DNA of 64,000 bases from Chlorobiaceae bacterium (GCA_013334865.1 JAAXWS010000007.1:62001-126000), one strand, 5' to 3'; shown: positions 24,741 through 34,587, counted from the first letter of the stretch. Notes: generated by a model not told the origin, from the sequence alone. Numbers and translations: made by a program.

Positions 24741-25475
24741 ATGGATAGCGTCAACGTCTTGCATGGGAGGTTTTCCGTTGTCACCCTGATGGCGGCGGCT
24801 TTGCTTGTTTCCGTTTTGTCCGCACTGCCTTTGGCTTCGGTCGAGGCCGTGCAGCGTGAATCTGAAAAAGGGTGCTGGTATGTGGCGGCTTCGGGCCAGC
24901 AAATCGTCAGGGCGGACGGAGAGGGCCCTGATGTGGATCTTGGCGGGGCTGCATTCTTCAAAGGGTCGAGCGATTATCAGGGAGGGGGCATCTGGACTGT
25001 TTCGGCAGGAAAGGAGTTCATCGTTCGGAACGAAGGGCGGAGCCCGACCCGCCTTCGGCTTGAACTGCAGTTACTGGATGGGTATCTGGACAGGGAACGC
25101 GTGCAGTTCGCCGTGGTCAAGCCGGAACTGAACGATCAAATTAAGGTGAGGGGCCTCTACCTGAACTCCCTTGTCCGGTTGCTTTCGGGTGAAACTTCGC
25201 GACTTTGGCTTGGTGGTGGCTTAGGCCTGGGGCAGTCGAAGTTCCCCGATGCGACGCATGCCACCGCTTGCGGTTGTCTTAAAGCCTCGGATTCTTATGG
25301 CATGGTCTGGCAGGCAATGATCCAGGGCGAGAGGAACATTTACTGCCATACCTCCCTCTTCGTGGAGGGAGGCTATCGTCATTTTCCGGGGAGCAGGGCA
25401 TCGGGAGTTCCGACAGCCGGTTATGGGGGGCCGGATGTGATCACCGTCGGAGTCGGTTTCCGAACCATGTTTTGA
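24741..25475 (+). CDS. Predicted small outer-membrane beta-barrel protein
   Basis: 244 residues, starting 24 bases after the giant gene's stop, so probably co-transcribed. A signal peptide (VVTLMAAALLVSVLSALPLASVEA) is followed by alternating amphipathic strands with many aromatic and Gly residues, including LWLGGGLGLGQSK and SLFVEGGYRHFPG, and a terminal strand VITVGVGFRTMF ending in Phe, as expected for a barrel. A Cys-rich loop (ATACGCLKAS) is unusual. Function is unknown; the context suggests a partner in display or export of the giant protein. The GTG at 24738 directly before the ATG is an alternative start. Confidence 0.6.
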   Translation: MDSVNVLHGRFSVVTLMAAALLVSVLSALPLASVEAVQRESEKGCWYVAASGQQIVRADGEGPDVDLGGAAFFKGSSDYQGGGIWTVSAGKEFIVRNEGRSPTRLRLELQLLDGYLDRERVQFAVVKPELNDQIKVRGLYLNSLVRLLSGETSRLWLGGGLGLGQSKFPDATHATACGCLKASDSYGMVWQAMIQGERNIYCHTSLFVEGGYRHFPGSRASGVPTAGYGGPDVITVGVGFRTMF

Positions 25476-25570
25476 AAATAAGCGGTGTATCGGTTCAGGA
25501 TACCAGCTATATTCCGTCAAAGTCGCATGGATAGATGAAACGCCGCCGCCGGCAGGTGAGTGCATAATTT

Positions 25571-26455
25571 ATGCCTGAACAGAAATCGTGGAACGTCGTC
25601 GGGCTGCTGAAGACGACGATCGAATTTTTTACGGAAAAAGGGGTGGACGAGGCGCGGCTGTCGGCCGAGCTCCTTCTCGGGCAGGTGCTCGGCCTGAAGC
25701 GCCTCGACCTCTACCTGAACCACGAACGCCCGGTGATGCCGGGCGAGCTCGAAGCGTTCCGCGATCTTTGCCGTCAGCGCCTACAGGGGCGGCCGGTGCA
25801 GTACATCGCGGGTGAGGCCTTCTTCTACGGTAACCGGTACTCGGTCGACGAGCGGGTGCTGATTCCCCGGCCGGAAACCGAGCTGGTGGTCGAGCATGCC
25901 CTTGAACGCTTCGCGTCAAGCGGTGTATCGGACAGGGCGACCCCATCCATCCTCGATATCGGCACGGGCAGCGGCTGCATCGCGGTCACCGTCGCCCTGC
26001 GGCTTCCCGCTGCCAGGGTCACTGCGGCGGATGTCTCGGCCGATGCGCTTGCGGTCGCGGAGGCGAACGCCAAGGAGCTCGGCGTCGCCGACCGCATCAG
26101 GTTCGTCCGGGCCGACATGCTTGAACCGGCGTTTCCGGAGATTGTCGGGGCGCCCTTCGATATGGTCGTCTCCAATCCGCCCTATATTCCTGAAACGGAG
26201 TGGGCCGGCCTGCAGGAGGAGGTCCGCCGGTACGAGCCCCGTCTCGCCCTGGTCGCACCTCAAGGTTTCGAGTGCTACAAGGCCATTGCCGGGCTGGGGG
26301 CGTCACTCGTGAGGAACGGCGGCGTGCTCTGCTTCGAGCTGCATGCCGATGCGGCCTCCGGAGTGCGGAGCCTCGTCGAGCCGGATTTCAATGTCATCGA
26401 GGTGATGCAGGACTACGCCGGCCTCGACCGGGCGCTGTCGTGTGTGAAGGCGTAA
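25571..26455 (+). CDS. prmC: PrmC (HemK), release factor glutamine methyltransferase
   Basis: 294 residues. The N-terminal helical substrate domain includes LDLYLNHERPVMPGELEAF. The methyltransferase domain has IPRPETELVVEHAL, the SAM-binding ILDIGTGSGCIAVTVAL, and the catalytic NPPY in VVSNPPYIPETEW. It methylates the Gln of the GGQ motif in RF1 and RF2. Length matches the family. It is convergent with the XRE/S24 regulator, from which a 7-mer repeat array separates it. Confidence 0.94.
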   Translation: MPEQKSWNVVGLLKTTIEFFTEKGVDEARLSAELLLGQVLGLKRLDLYLNHERPVMPGELEAFRDLCRQRLQGRPVQYIAGEAFFYGNRYSVDERVLIPRPETELVVEHALERFASSGVSDRATPSILDIGTGSGCIAVTVALRLPAARVTAADVSADALAVAEANAKELGVADRIRFVRADMLEPAFPEIVGAPFDMVVSNPPYIPETEWAGLQEEVRRYEPRLALVAPQGFECYKAIAGLGASLVRNGGVLCFELHADAASGVRSLVEPDFNVIEVMQDYAGLDRALSCVKA

Positions 26456-26458
26456 GCC

Positions 26459-26486
26459 GTGACGCGTAACGTGTCACGCGTCACGG
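26459..26486. repeat. Four tandem heptamers GTNACGN after prmC
   Basis: In register the bases read gtgacgc, gtaacgt, gtcacgc, gtcacgg, starting three bases after the prmC stop codon. The array is also an inverted repeat (CGTGACGCGT with ACGCGTCACG, 26458-26485), so it could fold into a hairpin between the two convergent genes. The same heptamer family recurs after lepA. Confidence 0.8.
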
Positions 26487-26490
26487 TTCT

Positions 26491-27225
26491 TCAGTACTGC
26501 CTCAGCGCGGCCAGCACGACGCCGAGGATCCTGAAGTCCATCTCCGGGGTGATGGCGATCGGTTCGAAGGCGCTGTTCTGGGGCTCGAGCATCACGGAGC
26601 CGTCGCGGGCGATGTTGAGCTTCTTGACGGTCAATTCTCCGTTGACGCTGGCGATCACGATCTGCAGGTCGCGGGCCGTCTGGGTCGCTTCGACCAGCAA
26701 CCGGTCTCCGGGCATTATTCCTGCGTCGAGCATGCTCTCACCCTGCACCCTTACGGCGAAAAGGTTTTTCCTGCCGTGCGACCAGGCGGAAGGGATCTCC
26801 ATCGTATCCTCCACGTCGCATGAGGCGAGGCTCGGGACCCCCGCGGCGACGGCCGACGAGAAGAGCGGCACCTTCAGCAGCGAGTGCTCCTCCTCATCCT
26901 TCCCGCGGATGACCAGGCGGACCTGCCGCTCAAGTTCCCCGATGCGCCGCGACAGTTCGCTCCCTTCTTCAATCGCTCCGGACGACCGGACTTCCGGTTT
27001 CAGCATGGGGCCCTTTCCCGTGAGCATCCATTCGTGGCTCACCGGGAATTCACGGCAGATGGCCACCAGGACGCCGGCTCCTGCGCCCCCTTTATTGTTT
27101 TCGAGTTCGGAAATCCGATTGCCGGACATGCCGATCTTCCTGCCGAATGCATCCTGACGCAGCGAGAAGTGGCGCCTGAGCTGCCTTATCCGGTCGCCGA
27201 CGGGTGCGGACTGTCGTTCGGTCAT
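26491..27225 (-). CDS. XRE-family repressor with S24 (LexA-type) self-cleavage domain
   Basis: 244 residues. An N-terminal helix-turn-helix (about 10-60; SLRQDAFGRKIGMSGNRISE) is followed by a charged linker that may be coiled coil. The S24 peptidase domain has an Ala128-Gly129 cleavage site, catalytic Ser164 in QGESMLDAGI and catalytic Lys201 in GELTVKKL. Such proteins repress DNA-damage or phage-type genes and self-cleave when RecA is activated. The gene has its own strong promoter with a palindrome across the start site, which indicates autoregulation. It is divergent from hrcA. It could be a functional LexA substitute or a relic phage-type repressor; no phage genes are seen nearby. Confidence 0.87.
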   Translation of the reverse strand: MTERQSAPVGDRIRQLRRHFSLRQDAFGRKIGMSGNRISELENNKGGAGAGVLVAICREFPVSHEWMLTGKGPMLKPEVRSSGAIEEGSELSRRIGELERQVRLVIRGKDEEEHSLLKVPLFSSAVAAGVPSLASCDVEDTMEIPSAWSHGRKNLFAVRVQGESMLDAGIMPGDRLLVEATQTARDLQIVIASVNGELTVKKLNIARDGSVMLEPQNSAFEPIAITPEMDFRILGVVLAALRQY

Positions 27226-27252
27226 TGCCTTTGCTGTTGGTTGGGAAAAAAT

Positions 27253-27292
27253 CGGATATCCGAATATTATGAAAAATCCGCATATATGTCAA
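27253..27292 (-). promoter_or_regulatory. Promoter and operator of the XRE/S24 repressor gene
   Basis: The reverse strand has TTGACA (27287-27292), a 17-base spacer and TAATAT (27264-27269), close to the sigma-70 consensus. A perfect palindrome CGGATATCCG (27253-27262) lies just downstream, over the expected start site. A related half-site, ATATGCGGAT on the reverse strand (27276-27285), lies within the spacer. This is a typical autorepression layout. Confidence 0.7.
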
Positions 27293-27299
27293 ACCGGCC

Positions 27300-27327
27300 T
27301 TGAATAGGCTGCTTTTCATTATATTAT
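27300..27327 (+). promoter_or_regulatory. Candidate promoter of hrcA-grpE-dnaJ
   Basis: TTGAAT (27300-27305), 16 bases, then TATTAT (27322-27327). The preceding C gives CTTGAAT, which also resembles a heat-shock sigma -35 element, but no matching heat-shock -10 is seen. It lies back to back with the repressor promoter. Confidence 0.45.
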
Positions 27328-27361
27328 CGGCAGCGATCCCGCCAGAAGCCGGGGGTTCGTG

Positions 27362-27414
27362 CGGCAGACGCTCCTGCCGGAGCCAGGCTCCCGCAACTAA
27401 CGGGAGGCGCCTGG
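27362..27414 (+). promoter_or_regulatory. Two hairpins in the hrcA leader
   Basis: CGGCAG pairs with CTGCCG at 27362-27379. CCAGGCTCCCG (27383-27393) pairs with CGGGA and GCCTGG (27401-27414). They lie between the candidate promoter and the hrcA start. No CIRCE element is present, so they may have a regulatory role of their own; this is inference. Confidence 0.35.
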
Positions 27415-27519
27415 TGTTTACTGATGGAACACATGGACTCCTCCGGAGCGCAATGCAGTGAGGCGTTCTGCGGCACGAGTGCCGCCAAGCATCCAGTTCA
27501 TGAATTTGTCGTTAACCCG

Positions 27520-28593
27520 ATGATCAATCGAGATTTGACCCTGCGTGAGCGGCAGGTGCTGGGGATCATCATCCAGTCCTATGTCGTCACGGCCGCCCCG
27601 GTCGGCTCACGCACCATAGCAAGGAACTACAACCTGGGCCTTTCGGACGCGACCATCCGCAACGTGATGGCTGACCTCGAGGACGCCGGTTTCATCAGCC
27701 AGCCCCACACCTCGGCCGGTCGCGTGCCGACCGACAAGGGATACCGGTACTATGTGGACCTGATCATGAAGGTCAGCCGGATCGACGAGGAAGAAAAGCG
27801 GATGATCGACAGCAATCTTTGGCACCTCGGGCCCGAGCGCACCGGCACCTCCGCCGAAGTGCTGGGTGCGGCAGCCAGGGTCCTCGGGAGCATCTCCCGG
27901 CAGCTCAGCGTCGTGCTTCCACCCAGGCTTTCGAACGCGGTGTTCGAACGGCTCGACATCATGCAGCTCAGCTCGGCCCGTATCATGGTGGTGATCGCGA
28001 TCCAGTCGCTGTTCGTCAAGACCATCGTCATGGAACTGGCCGCCGACGTCTCGAAGCAGAAGATCGACGCCGTGGTGGAGATCCTGAACGAGCGCCTTTC
28101 CGGGCTGACGCTCGACGAGATCCGCAGCACCATCGCCATCCGGCTTTCGGACTGCCAGGGCGAACGGGGGCTCATGCACAGCATCGTCGGTTCGGCTGAT
28201 ACGCTGTTTGACGAATCATCGATCCTTGACCAGCTCTATATTTCGGGTACGGAGTACATCGTCGACCAACCTGAGTTCAACCAGCCGGAGAAGGTGCGCA
28301 ATATCATCACGATGATCGGTGACAAGTTCGGCATGGCCAGGCTTGTCGCCGAAGTCGGCGGCGCCTCGCCGGTCGCGGCCGACGGCCGGGAGGTGCTCAT
28401 CAGCATCGGGGGGGAGAACCGGGGACCCGAGGCGGCGGACCTGACGATCGTCTCATCCCCCTACTATGCGGGGAAGATGGTCGGCAAGATCGGGATCCTC
28501 GGCCCCAAACGCATGGATTACGAACACGCCGTACGCGTGGTGAACTACATGGCAGACCGCCTCTCCGAGGAGCTGTCCGACAACATTCAATAA
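27520..28593 (+). CDS. hrcA: HrcA, heat-inducible transcription repressor
   Basis: 357 residues from the ATG at 27520, where the family begins ([20 protein letters not shown]). An earlier in-frame ATG at 27424 adds residues unlike the family. The winged helix includes [18 protein letters not shown] and the conserved [20 protein letters not shown]. The remainder is the GAF-like dimer domain. HrcA represses chaperone operons by binding CIRCE elements and depends on GroEL for folding. No CIRCE element is visible in front of this operon. The order hrcA-grpE-dnaJ is compact; dnaK is not in the window. Confidence 0.93.
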   Translation: MINRDLTLRERQVLGIIIQSYVVTAAPVGSRTIARNYNLGLSDATIRNVMADLEDAGFISQPHTSAGRVPTDKGYRYYVDLIMKVSRIDEEEKRMIDSNLWHLGPERTGTSAEVLGAAARVLGSISRQLSVVLPPRLSNAVFERLDIMQLSSARIMVVIAIQSLFVKTIVMELAADVSKQKIDAVVEILNERLSGLTLDEIRSTIAIRLSDCQGERGLMHSIVGSADTLFDESSILDQLYISGTEYIVDQPEFNQPEKVRNIITMIGDKFGMARLVAEVGGASPVAADGREVLISIGGENRGPEAADLTIVSSPYYAGKMVGKIGILGPKRMDYEHAVRVVNYMADRLSEELSDNIQ

Positions 28594-28609
28594 CAACGAA
28601 CGCATTGCA

Positions 28610-29176
28610 ATGACCAGAAAAGCAGCACATCACGAGGAAGAGATACACGAGACGAAAACCGAAGAGGCCGCGGCATCGCAGGAAGCACCCTCCGAAGCAC
28701 CTGCCACCGGCCTTGAAGCAGAGCTCGAGGCGCAGAAGCAGCAGGTCGAGAAGCTTCGCGAAGAGGTGGTCCGTCGTGCCGCCGAGTTCGAGAACTTCAG
28801 GAAGCAGAAGGAGCGCGAGGCCGCCATGGCCGCGTCGCGTTCGCTGGAGAACACGGTCAGGGAGCTGCTGCCGCTGCTCGACGACCTGAAACGGCTCATG
28901 CACCATATCCCCGCCGAACTCCAGTCCATGCCTGAAGCGAAGCCCTTCGTCGAAGGGGTTGAGCTCATCAGGAAGAACTTCACCGGCTGGCTCGAGGGCA
29001 AGGGAGTAAAGGAGATCGAGGCGAAAGGGCAGAAGCTCGACGTCAATTTCCACGAAGCCATCACCCAGATCGACCATCCGGATGCCGAGTCGGATACCGT
29101 CGTCGAGGAGTACCAGACAGGCTACACGCTCGGCGAACGGGTAATCAGGCACGCCAAGGTGATCGTCGCACGATAA
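28610..29176 (+). CDS. grpE: GrpE, nucleotide exchange factor for DnaK
   Basis: 188 residues. A low-complexity Glu/Ala N-terminus (about 1-45) leads into a long coiled coil ([20 protein letters not shown]), then the beta domain with the typical [14 protein letters not shown] and [16 protein letters not shown]. GrpE releases ADP from DnaK. It lies 16 bases after hrcA and 38 bases before dnaJ, so the three genes are one operon. Confidence 0.94.
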   Translation: MTRKAAHHEEEIHETKTEEAAASQEAPSEAPATGLEAELEAQKQQVEKLREEVVRRAAEFENFRKQKEREAAMAASRSLENTVRELLPLLDDLKRLMHHIPAELQSMPEAKPFVEGVELIRKNFTGWLEGKGVKEIEAKGQKLDVNFHEAITQIDHPDAESDTVVEEYQTGYTLGERVIRHAKVIVAR

Positions 29177-29214
29177 GTAACAGAGGTTAAAGTTATTCGA
29201 TACAGAGGAAGACC

Positions 29215-30420
29215 ATGAAGAGAGATTATTATGAGGTTCTCGGCGTCGGCCGTTCGGCCGACAAGGACGAGATCAAGAAGGCATACAGGAAGCTTGCCCT
29301 GAAGTACCATCCAGACAAGAACCCCGACAACAAGGAGGCGGAGGAGAAGTTCAAGGAGGTCAACGAGGCCTACGAAGTGCTGAGCAACGACGACAAGCGT
29401 CGCCGGTACGACCAGTTCGGCCATGCGGGCGTCGGCTCGTCCGCAGCTTCAGGAGGCCCGGGCGCCGGCGGCTACGCCGACTTCAACGATATCTTCAGCG
29501 CCTTCAACGACATGTTCGGAGGCGGCGGTGGCCGCCAGAGGGGCGGGGGTTCGCCGTTCGGCGGCTTCGAGGACGTCTTCGGGGGCGGCTTCTCCGGGGG
29601 CGGGCGCCGAACCAGGCAGGCTGGCATCCAGGGGACCGACCTGAAGATCCGCCTCAAGCTCACCCTCGAGGAGATCGCCAAAGGGGTCGAGAAGACCCTG
29701 AAGATCAAGAAGCAGGTCGCGTGCAAGGAGTGCAACGGCAGCGGATCGAAGACGGGCAAGACCGAGACCTGCCAGACCTGCCATGGTGCCGGCGAGGTCC
29801 GGCAGGCCTCCAAGACGATGTTCGGCCAGTTCGTGAACATCGCGGCCTGCCCGACCTGCGGCGGCGAAGGGCATGTGGTGAAGGATCGCTGCCCCTCGTG
29901 CTACGGAGAAGGCATCAAGCAGGGCGAGGTGACCGTGAAGATCAACGTGCCAGCCGGCGTTCATGACAGCAACTACCTGACGCTCAGGGGGCAGGGCAAC
30001 GCCGGTCCGAGAGGCGGCTCGAGCGGCGACCTGATCGTCATCATCGAGGAGCTGCCGCACGAGTTGTTCACCCGAAACGGCGACGACGTGATCCTCGACC
30101 TTGCCCTCGGGTTCCCCGATCTGGTGCTCGGCACGAAGATCGACGTCCCGACCCTCGACGGCACGCTCAAGCTGACCATTCCTGCCGCGACCCAGCCGAA
30201 CACCATGCTGCGCATCTCCGGCAAGGGCATCGGGCACCTTAAGGGTGGCGGTTCGGGTGACCAGTATGTCAGGGTGAACGTCCATGTGCCGAAGGAGCTT
30301 GCCGCCAAGGAGAAGGATCTCCTCAGGGAACTCAGGAAATCCGGATCTATCACCCCCGTTCCCGGGGACCACGAGAACGAGAAGAGCATCTTCGAGAAGG
30401 CAAAAGACCTGTTTACCTGA
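29215..30420 (+). CDS. dnaJ: DnaJ, Hsp40 co-chaperone
   Basis: 401 residues. The J domain (about 1-68) includes the HPD motif in [11 protein letters not shown] Gly/Phe-rich stretch follows. The zinc domain has four Cys motifs: [24 protein letters not shown] and CPSCYGEG. Two beta-sandwich substrate domains complete the protein. It delivers unfolded proteins to DnaK and stimulates its ATPase. Final gene of the hrcA operon, followed by a hexamer repeat array and a strong bidirectional terminator. Confidence 0.95.
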   Translation: MKRDYYEVLGVGRSADKDEIKKAYRKLALKYHPDKNPDNKEAEEKFKEVNEAYEVLSNDDKRRRYDQFGHAGVGSSAASGGPGAGGYADFNDIFSAFNDMFGGGGGRQRGGGSPFGGFEDVFGGGFSGGGRRTRQAGIQGTDLKIRLKLTLEEIAKGVEKTLKIKKQVACKECNGSGSKTGKTETCQTCHGAGEVRQASKTMFGQFVNIAACPTCGGEGHVVKDRCPSCYGEGIKQGEVTVKINVPAGVHDSNYLTLRGQGNAGPRGGSSGDLIVIIEELPHELFTRNGDDVILDLALGFPDLVLGTKIDVPTLDGTLKLTIPAATQPNTMLRISGKGIGHLKGGGSGDQYVRVNVHVPKELAAKEKDLLRELRKSGSITPVPGDHENEKSIFEKAKDLFT

Positions 30421-30423
30421 CCT

Positions 30424-30495
30424 CGTAATCGGTATCGAAATCGATTACGGTGCCGATTACGATACCGATACCGATTTCGATTTGGATTTGGATGA
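30424..30495. repeat. Twelve tandem degenerate hexamers CGATNN after dnaJ
   Basis: In register: cgtaat, cggtat, cgaaat, cgatta, cggtgc, cgatta, cgatac, cgatac, cgattt, cgattt, ggattt, ggatga. The array begins three bases after the dnaJ stop and ends about 10 bases before the terminator stem. Confidence 0.85.
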
Positions 30496-30501
30496 ATACG
30501 G

Positions 30502-30531
30502 AAAAAGCCGGCATCGACGCCGGCTTTTTTT
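30502..30531. terminator. Bidirectional rho-independent terminator (dnaJ / flavodoxin)
   Basis: GCCGGC (30507-30512), loop atcgac, GCCGGC (30519-30524), flanked by five A on the left and seven T on the right. It serves dnaJ on the plus strand and the flavodoxin pair on the minus strand. Confidence 0.9.
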
Positions 30532-30554
30532 ATCCTGTGTATTTCCTTTCCGGT

Positions 30555-31211
30555 TTATATACCCATCGGGCTCGATCGCGCCTCATCGACCACCTCGGCG
30601 GTGATCACCTTGATGCCGTTCTGCAGGGCGTACTGTTCGAGGGCCGACCTGATCTTGCCGCTGATGAACGACGGCATGGCATTGACCATCTCGGAGGCCT
30701 CGTCGTCCCACTGGACCTGGAGAGAACCGGCGCGGCCCCGGTCGGCTTTTTCGTACTCCTCGAGGATTTCCTCCACGAACTCCCCGACGGTGTCAGGGTC
30801 GTCCATCTGGTGCGGTGCGAAGATCTTCTCGGAGAGGATCCTGTTTGTGAAGAGGTGTACCTTGATCTGTGGCAGGTAGAGGGTCAGGGCCATCGACTCC
30901 GGGCTGCCGCAGGCGAGGAACAGGGCGATCTTCTTGCCTCTGAGGTACTTCTTCAGGTTGCTCTGTACCAGCGCACCAAGGAGACGGGAGCCGACGACCA
31001 GATAGTAGACCGGTGCGCCGAGGATCACCAGGTCGAACTCCCTGAGGAAGCTGTAGTCGGCATTCGCCCGGCACCTGGCCTTTTCGACGTAGGCTCCGGA
31101 CTCAACCAGTTCGTGGCCGATGGCGTCGATGAGCCGGTCGGTCGAACCGCCGCTGCTTCTGCTGTCGTAGAGGATTATCGCCCTCAGGGGCTTTTCTTCG
31201 TTGACGGTCAT
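30555..31211 (-). CDS. Flavodoxin-domain protein fused to a C-terminal PCP_red domain
   Basis: 218 residues. Residues about 9-155 form a flavodoxin fold with a phosphate loop of the form YDSRSSGGSTDRL, a central FDLVILGAPVYYL strand, and KKIALFLACGSPE. Residues about 168-212 (WDDEASEMVNAMPSFISGKI, then the VITAEVVDEAR ending) match the PCP_red helical domain found at the C-terminus of protochlorophyllide reductase subunit B. The combination points to redox work linked to pigment synthesis or photosystem function; that link is inference. It lies 9 bases after a paralogous flavodoxin gene on the same strand. Confidence 0.75.
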   Translation of the reverse strand: MTVNEEKPLRAIILYDSRSSGGSTDRLIDAIGHELVESGAYVEKARCRANADYSFLREFDLVILGAPVYYLVVGSRLLGALVQSNLKKYLRGKKIALFLACGSPESMALTLYLPQIKVHLFTNRILSEKIFAPHQMDDPDTVGEFVEEILEEYEKADRGRAGSLQVQWDDEASEMVNAMPSFISGKIRSALEQYALQNGIKVITAEVVDEARSSPMGI

Positions 31212-31220
31212 GGGTCGTTG

Positions 31221-31700
31221 TCAGGATTTCGGTGCCTTTTCGTAGGAGCGGACGATCTCGACGACAAAGCCGGAGGCCGCTGCCGGGTCATTCAGCTGCT
31301 CGGGCGAGAGCACCCGTTCTGCGAGGATCACCGGGTTTTCAAGGTTCATCTTGAGCTGGGGAAGGTAGAGCAGCTGGGCCATGGGCTCGGGGCTGCCGCA
31401 GGCCACGAAGAGCGCGACCTTCTTCCCTTTGAGGTATTTCTTGAGGTTGCTTCTCGACAGTGCCCCGAAGAGCTGGGACGAGACGAGCAGATAGTAGATC
31501 GGTGCTCCCATGACGACCACGTCGAACTCCTCAATGAATGCGTAGTCGCCGTTCTGCCTGCACCTTGCTTTTTCGACATAGGCGCCGGCCCTGGCCAGCT
31601 CCAGACCGACGGCATCGATGAACCGGTCGGTGGATCCTCCGACGGACATGCTGTCGTAGAGGATGATGGCCTTCATGGGCCTGGCATCGTTCTTGGTCAT
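31221..31700 (-). CDS. Flavodoxin-like protein
   Basis: 159 residues from the ATG at 31698-31700; a longer frame to 31757 adds residues with no counterpart in the neighbour. The phosphate loop YDSMSVGGSTDRF, FDVVVMGAPIYYLL and KKVALFVACGSPEPM parallel the downstream gene, so the pair arose by duplication. This copy lacks the PCP_red domain. The two share the unusual segment SNLKKYLRGKK/SNLKKYLKGKK. Probably binds FMN and carries electrons in the cytoplasm; the partner is unknown. Confidence 0.8.
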   Translation of the reverse strand: MTKNDARPMKAIILYDSMSVGGSTDRFIDAVGLELARAGAYVEKARCRQNGDYAFIEEFDVVVMGAPIYYLLVSSQLFGALSRSNLKKYLKGKKVALFVACGSPEPMAQLLYLPQLKMNLENPVILAERVLSPEQLNDPAAASGFVVEIVRSYEKAPKS

Positions 31701-31810
31701 GGGCATCATGGTAAGGTGGTTGATCCGAACCCGGGAACTGGAAATACCGGAAATCAAGATACCAATATTAACCTGAAAATCTCAAGCGGCCGGTGCCGGG
31801 CTGAAACGGA

Positions 31811-31837
31811 AAGAGGGCGCCTTTCGGGCGCCCTCTT
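31811..31837 (-). terminator. Terminator after gapdh
   Basis: GAGGGCGCC (31813-31821), loop tttcg, GGCGCCCTC (31827-31835). On the reverse strand the stem is followed by TTTCCG. It lies about 25 bases after the gapdh stop. Confidence 0.75.
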
Positions 31838-31860
31838 CGGTCTGGTTCCTGAGGCCTGCC

Positions 31861-32973
<1,113 letters not shown>

Positions 32974-34404
32974 TCATGAAATATTTTGGAAACTTTTGGT
33001 CAGGTGCTCTTTGAGGTTGCCGAAGCTGCCGTTGCTCAGGAGCACCACCACGTCGCCCGGCCGTACCTCGCCCTCCAGGAAGCCGACGATGTCCTCAGGA
33101 TAGCCCTCGCTGCCTGTCCCGGCTGCGAAGATCCGCTTGCCTTTCGCTGCCAGCTCCCCGCACAGCCGTCCGGTGTCCAGCCGCTCCTCCGGCGCATAGC
33201 GCTCCGGGCGGTTCACCTTGCCGAGCACCACGACCGATGCTGCGTCGAAGCACTCCGCCAGCTCCCGCTGGAAGATGTTCCGGCTGGTGGTGTTCGAGCG
33301 GGGCTCGAAGCAGGCCACGATGCGGCGCCCCGGATAGCACGAGGCGATGGCGCCGAGCGTGACGCCGATGGCGGTCGGGTGATGGGCGAAATCCTCCATG
33401 AGGATGATGCCGCCGTGGAACTCGCCGACGACCTCCATCCGGCGCTTCGGGCGGCGGAACGATGCCAGGCCCCGTACGATCGCATCAAACCCGACCCCGG
33501 CGTGCATGGCGGCGCCGGTGGCGGCCAGCACGTTCATGACGTTGTAGTTTCCGAACAGCGGGACGAACAGCCGGCCCAGCGCTTCTCCCTGCCGCAGCAG
33601 GGTGAAGGTGGTTCCTTCGGGTCCGGTTGCGATGTCCGCGGCGCCCCAGTCGGCCTCGTGCGTGAGGCTGAACTTTTCCAGGCGGCAGTGTGCCTTCGAG
33701 GAGACCTCGAGCGAGTTCGGGTCGTCGCCGTTGACCAGAAGCAGCCCGTTCCGCGGCACCAGGTTCACCAGCAGCCTGAAGCTGCGCTTGATTTCGTCGA
33801 GCGAGTTGAAGATGTCGGCATGGTCGAACTCGACGTTGTTCACGATGACGACGTCCGGCCGGTAGAGCAGGAACTTGCTGCGCTTGTCGAAAAAGGCCGA
33901 ATCGTATTCGTCACCCTCGGTTACGAAGTAACCCTGCTCGGTCATGCCGGACGGCCGGCACCCCATGCCGAAGTTCTCCGGGATCCCCCCTATCAGGAAA
34001 CCCGGTTCCAGGCCTCCCGCTTCGAGCAGCCAGGCCGCGATCGAGGTGGTCGAGGTCTTGCCGTGCGTGCCGGCCACCACGATCGAGGTGTTCCGGCCGA
34101 TCAGCTCCCGCCGCACCAGGTCCGGCATGGCTACCAGCTCCATCCGCTTGTCGAGCGCGTACTCCAGCTCCGGGTTTCCCCGGCTGACGGCGTTGCCAAC
34201 CACCACGAAATCGGGCGTGGAGCTTTCGAGGTTGCTTTCCGAAAAACCGTTGAAGTAGCGGATGTTGTGTTCATCCAGGTAGGTGCTCATCGGGGGGTAG
34301 AGCTGCGTGTCCGATCCGGTGACGGCGTGGCCCATGTGGGAGAGCGCCACGGCCACCGAGGCCATTGCCGTACCACCGATGCCGATGAAGTAGATTGAGC
34401 TCAT
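32974..34404 (-). CDS. mpl: Mpl, UDP-N-acetylmuramate:L-alanyl-gamma-D-glutamyl-meso-DAP ligase
   Basis: 476 residues from the ATG at 34402-34404, where the Mur-ligase Rossmann start SSIYFIGIGGTAMASVAVAL begins. The ATP loop is VVAGTHGKTSTTSIAAWLL and the central domain has FDHADIFNSLDEIKRSF. The MSDxxLYPPMSxxL-like early segment (SDTQLYPPMSTYLDEHNI) marks Mpl rather than MurC. Mpl reattaches recycled tripeptide to UDP-MurNAc, returning it to peptidoglycan synthesis. An ORF start upstream at 34497 is not family-like. Confidence 0.92.
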   Translation of the reverse strand: MSSIYFIGIGGTAMASVAVALSHMGHAVTGSDTQLYPPMSTYLDEHNIRYFNGFSESNLESSTPDFVVVGNAVSRGNPELEYALDKRMELVAMPDLVRRELIGRNTSIVVAGTHGKTSTTSIAAWLLEAGGLEPGFLIGGIPENFGMGCRPSGMTEQGYFVTEGDEYDSAFFDKRSKFLLYRPDVVIVNNVEFDHADIFNSLDEIKRSFRLLVNLVPRNGLLLVNGDDPNSLEVSSKAHCRLEKFSLTHEADWGAADIATGPEGTTFTLLRQGEALGRLFVPLFGNYNVMNVLAATGAAMHAGVGFDAIVRGLASFRRPKRRMEVVGEFHGGIILMEDFAHHPTAIGVTLGAIASCYPGRRIVACFEPRSNTTSRNIFQRELAECFDAASVVVLGKVNRPERYAPEERLDTGRLCGELAAKGKRIFAAGTGSEGYPEDIVGFLEGEVRPGDVVVLLSNGSFGNLKEHLTKSFQNIS

Positions 34405-34587
34405 GAAGGCAGGACGAGGTTGGTTAGGGCGCATGGGTCGAAGCGCCGGGTAAACTGTTCCGTTCAGCAATAGTAAGCAAAAACGGCCGGCGGGCAAAGC
34501 CGTACGGTCTCGTCCATGCGGTAATCATGGCCGGAATATGTATTTTGATCCAGGCAATTCCACCAATTTCACCTTCTCCAGCCACCA

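Noticed and set aside
27300-27420. tRNA-like GGGGGTTCG near the hrcA leader
   Set aside because: No acceptor stem, anticodon arm or CCA; explained better by the two hairpins.
27226-27520. CIRCE element expected before hrcA
   Set aside because: No TTAGCACTC/GAGTGCTAA pair is visible.
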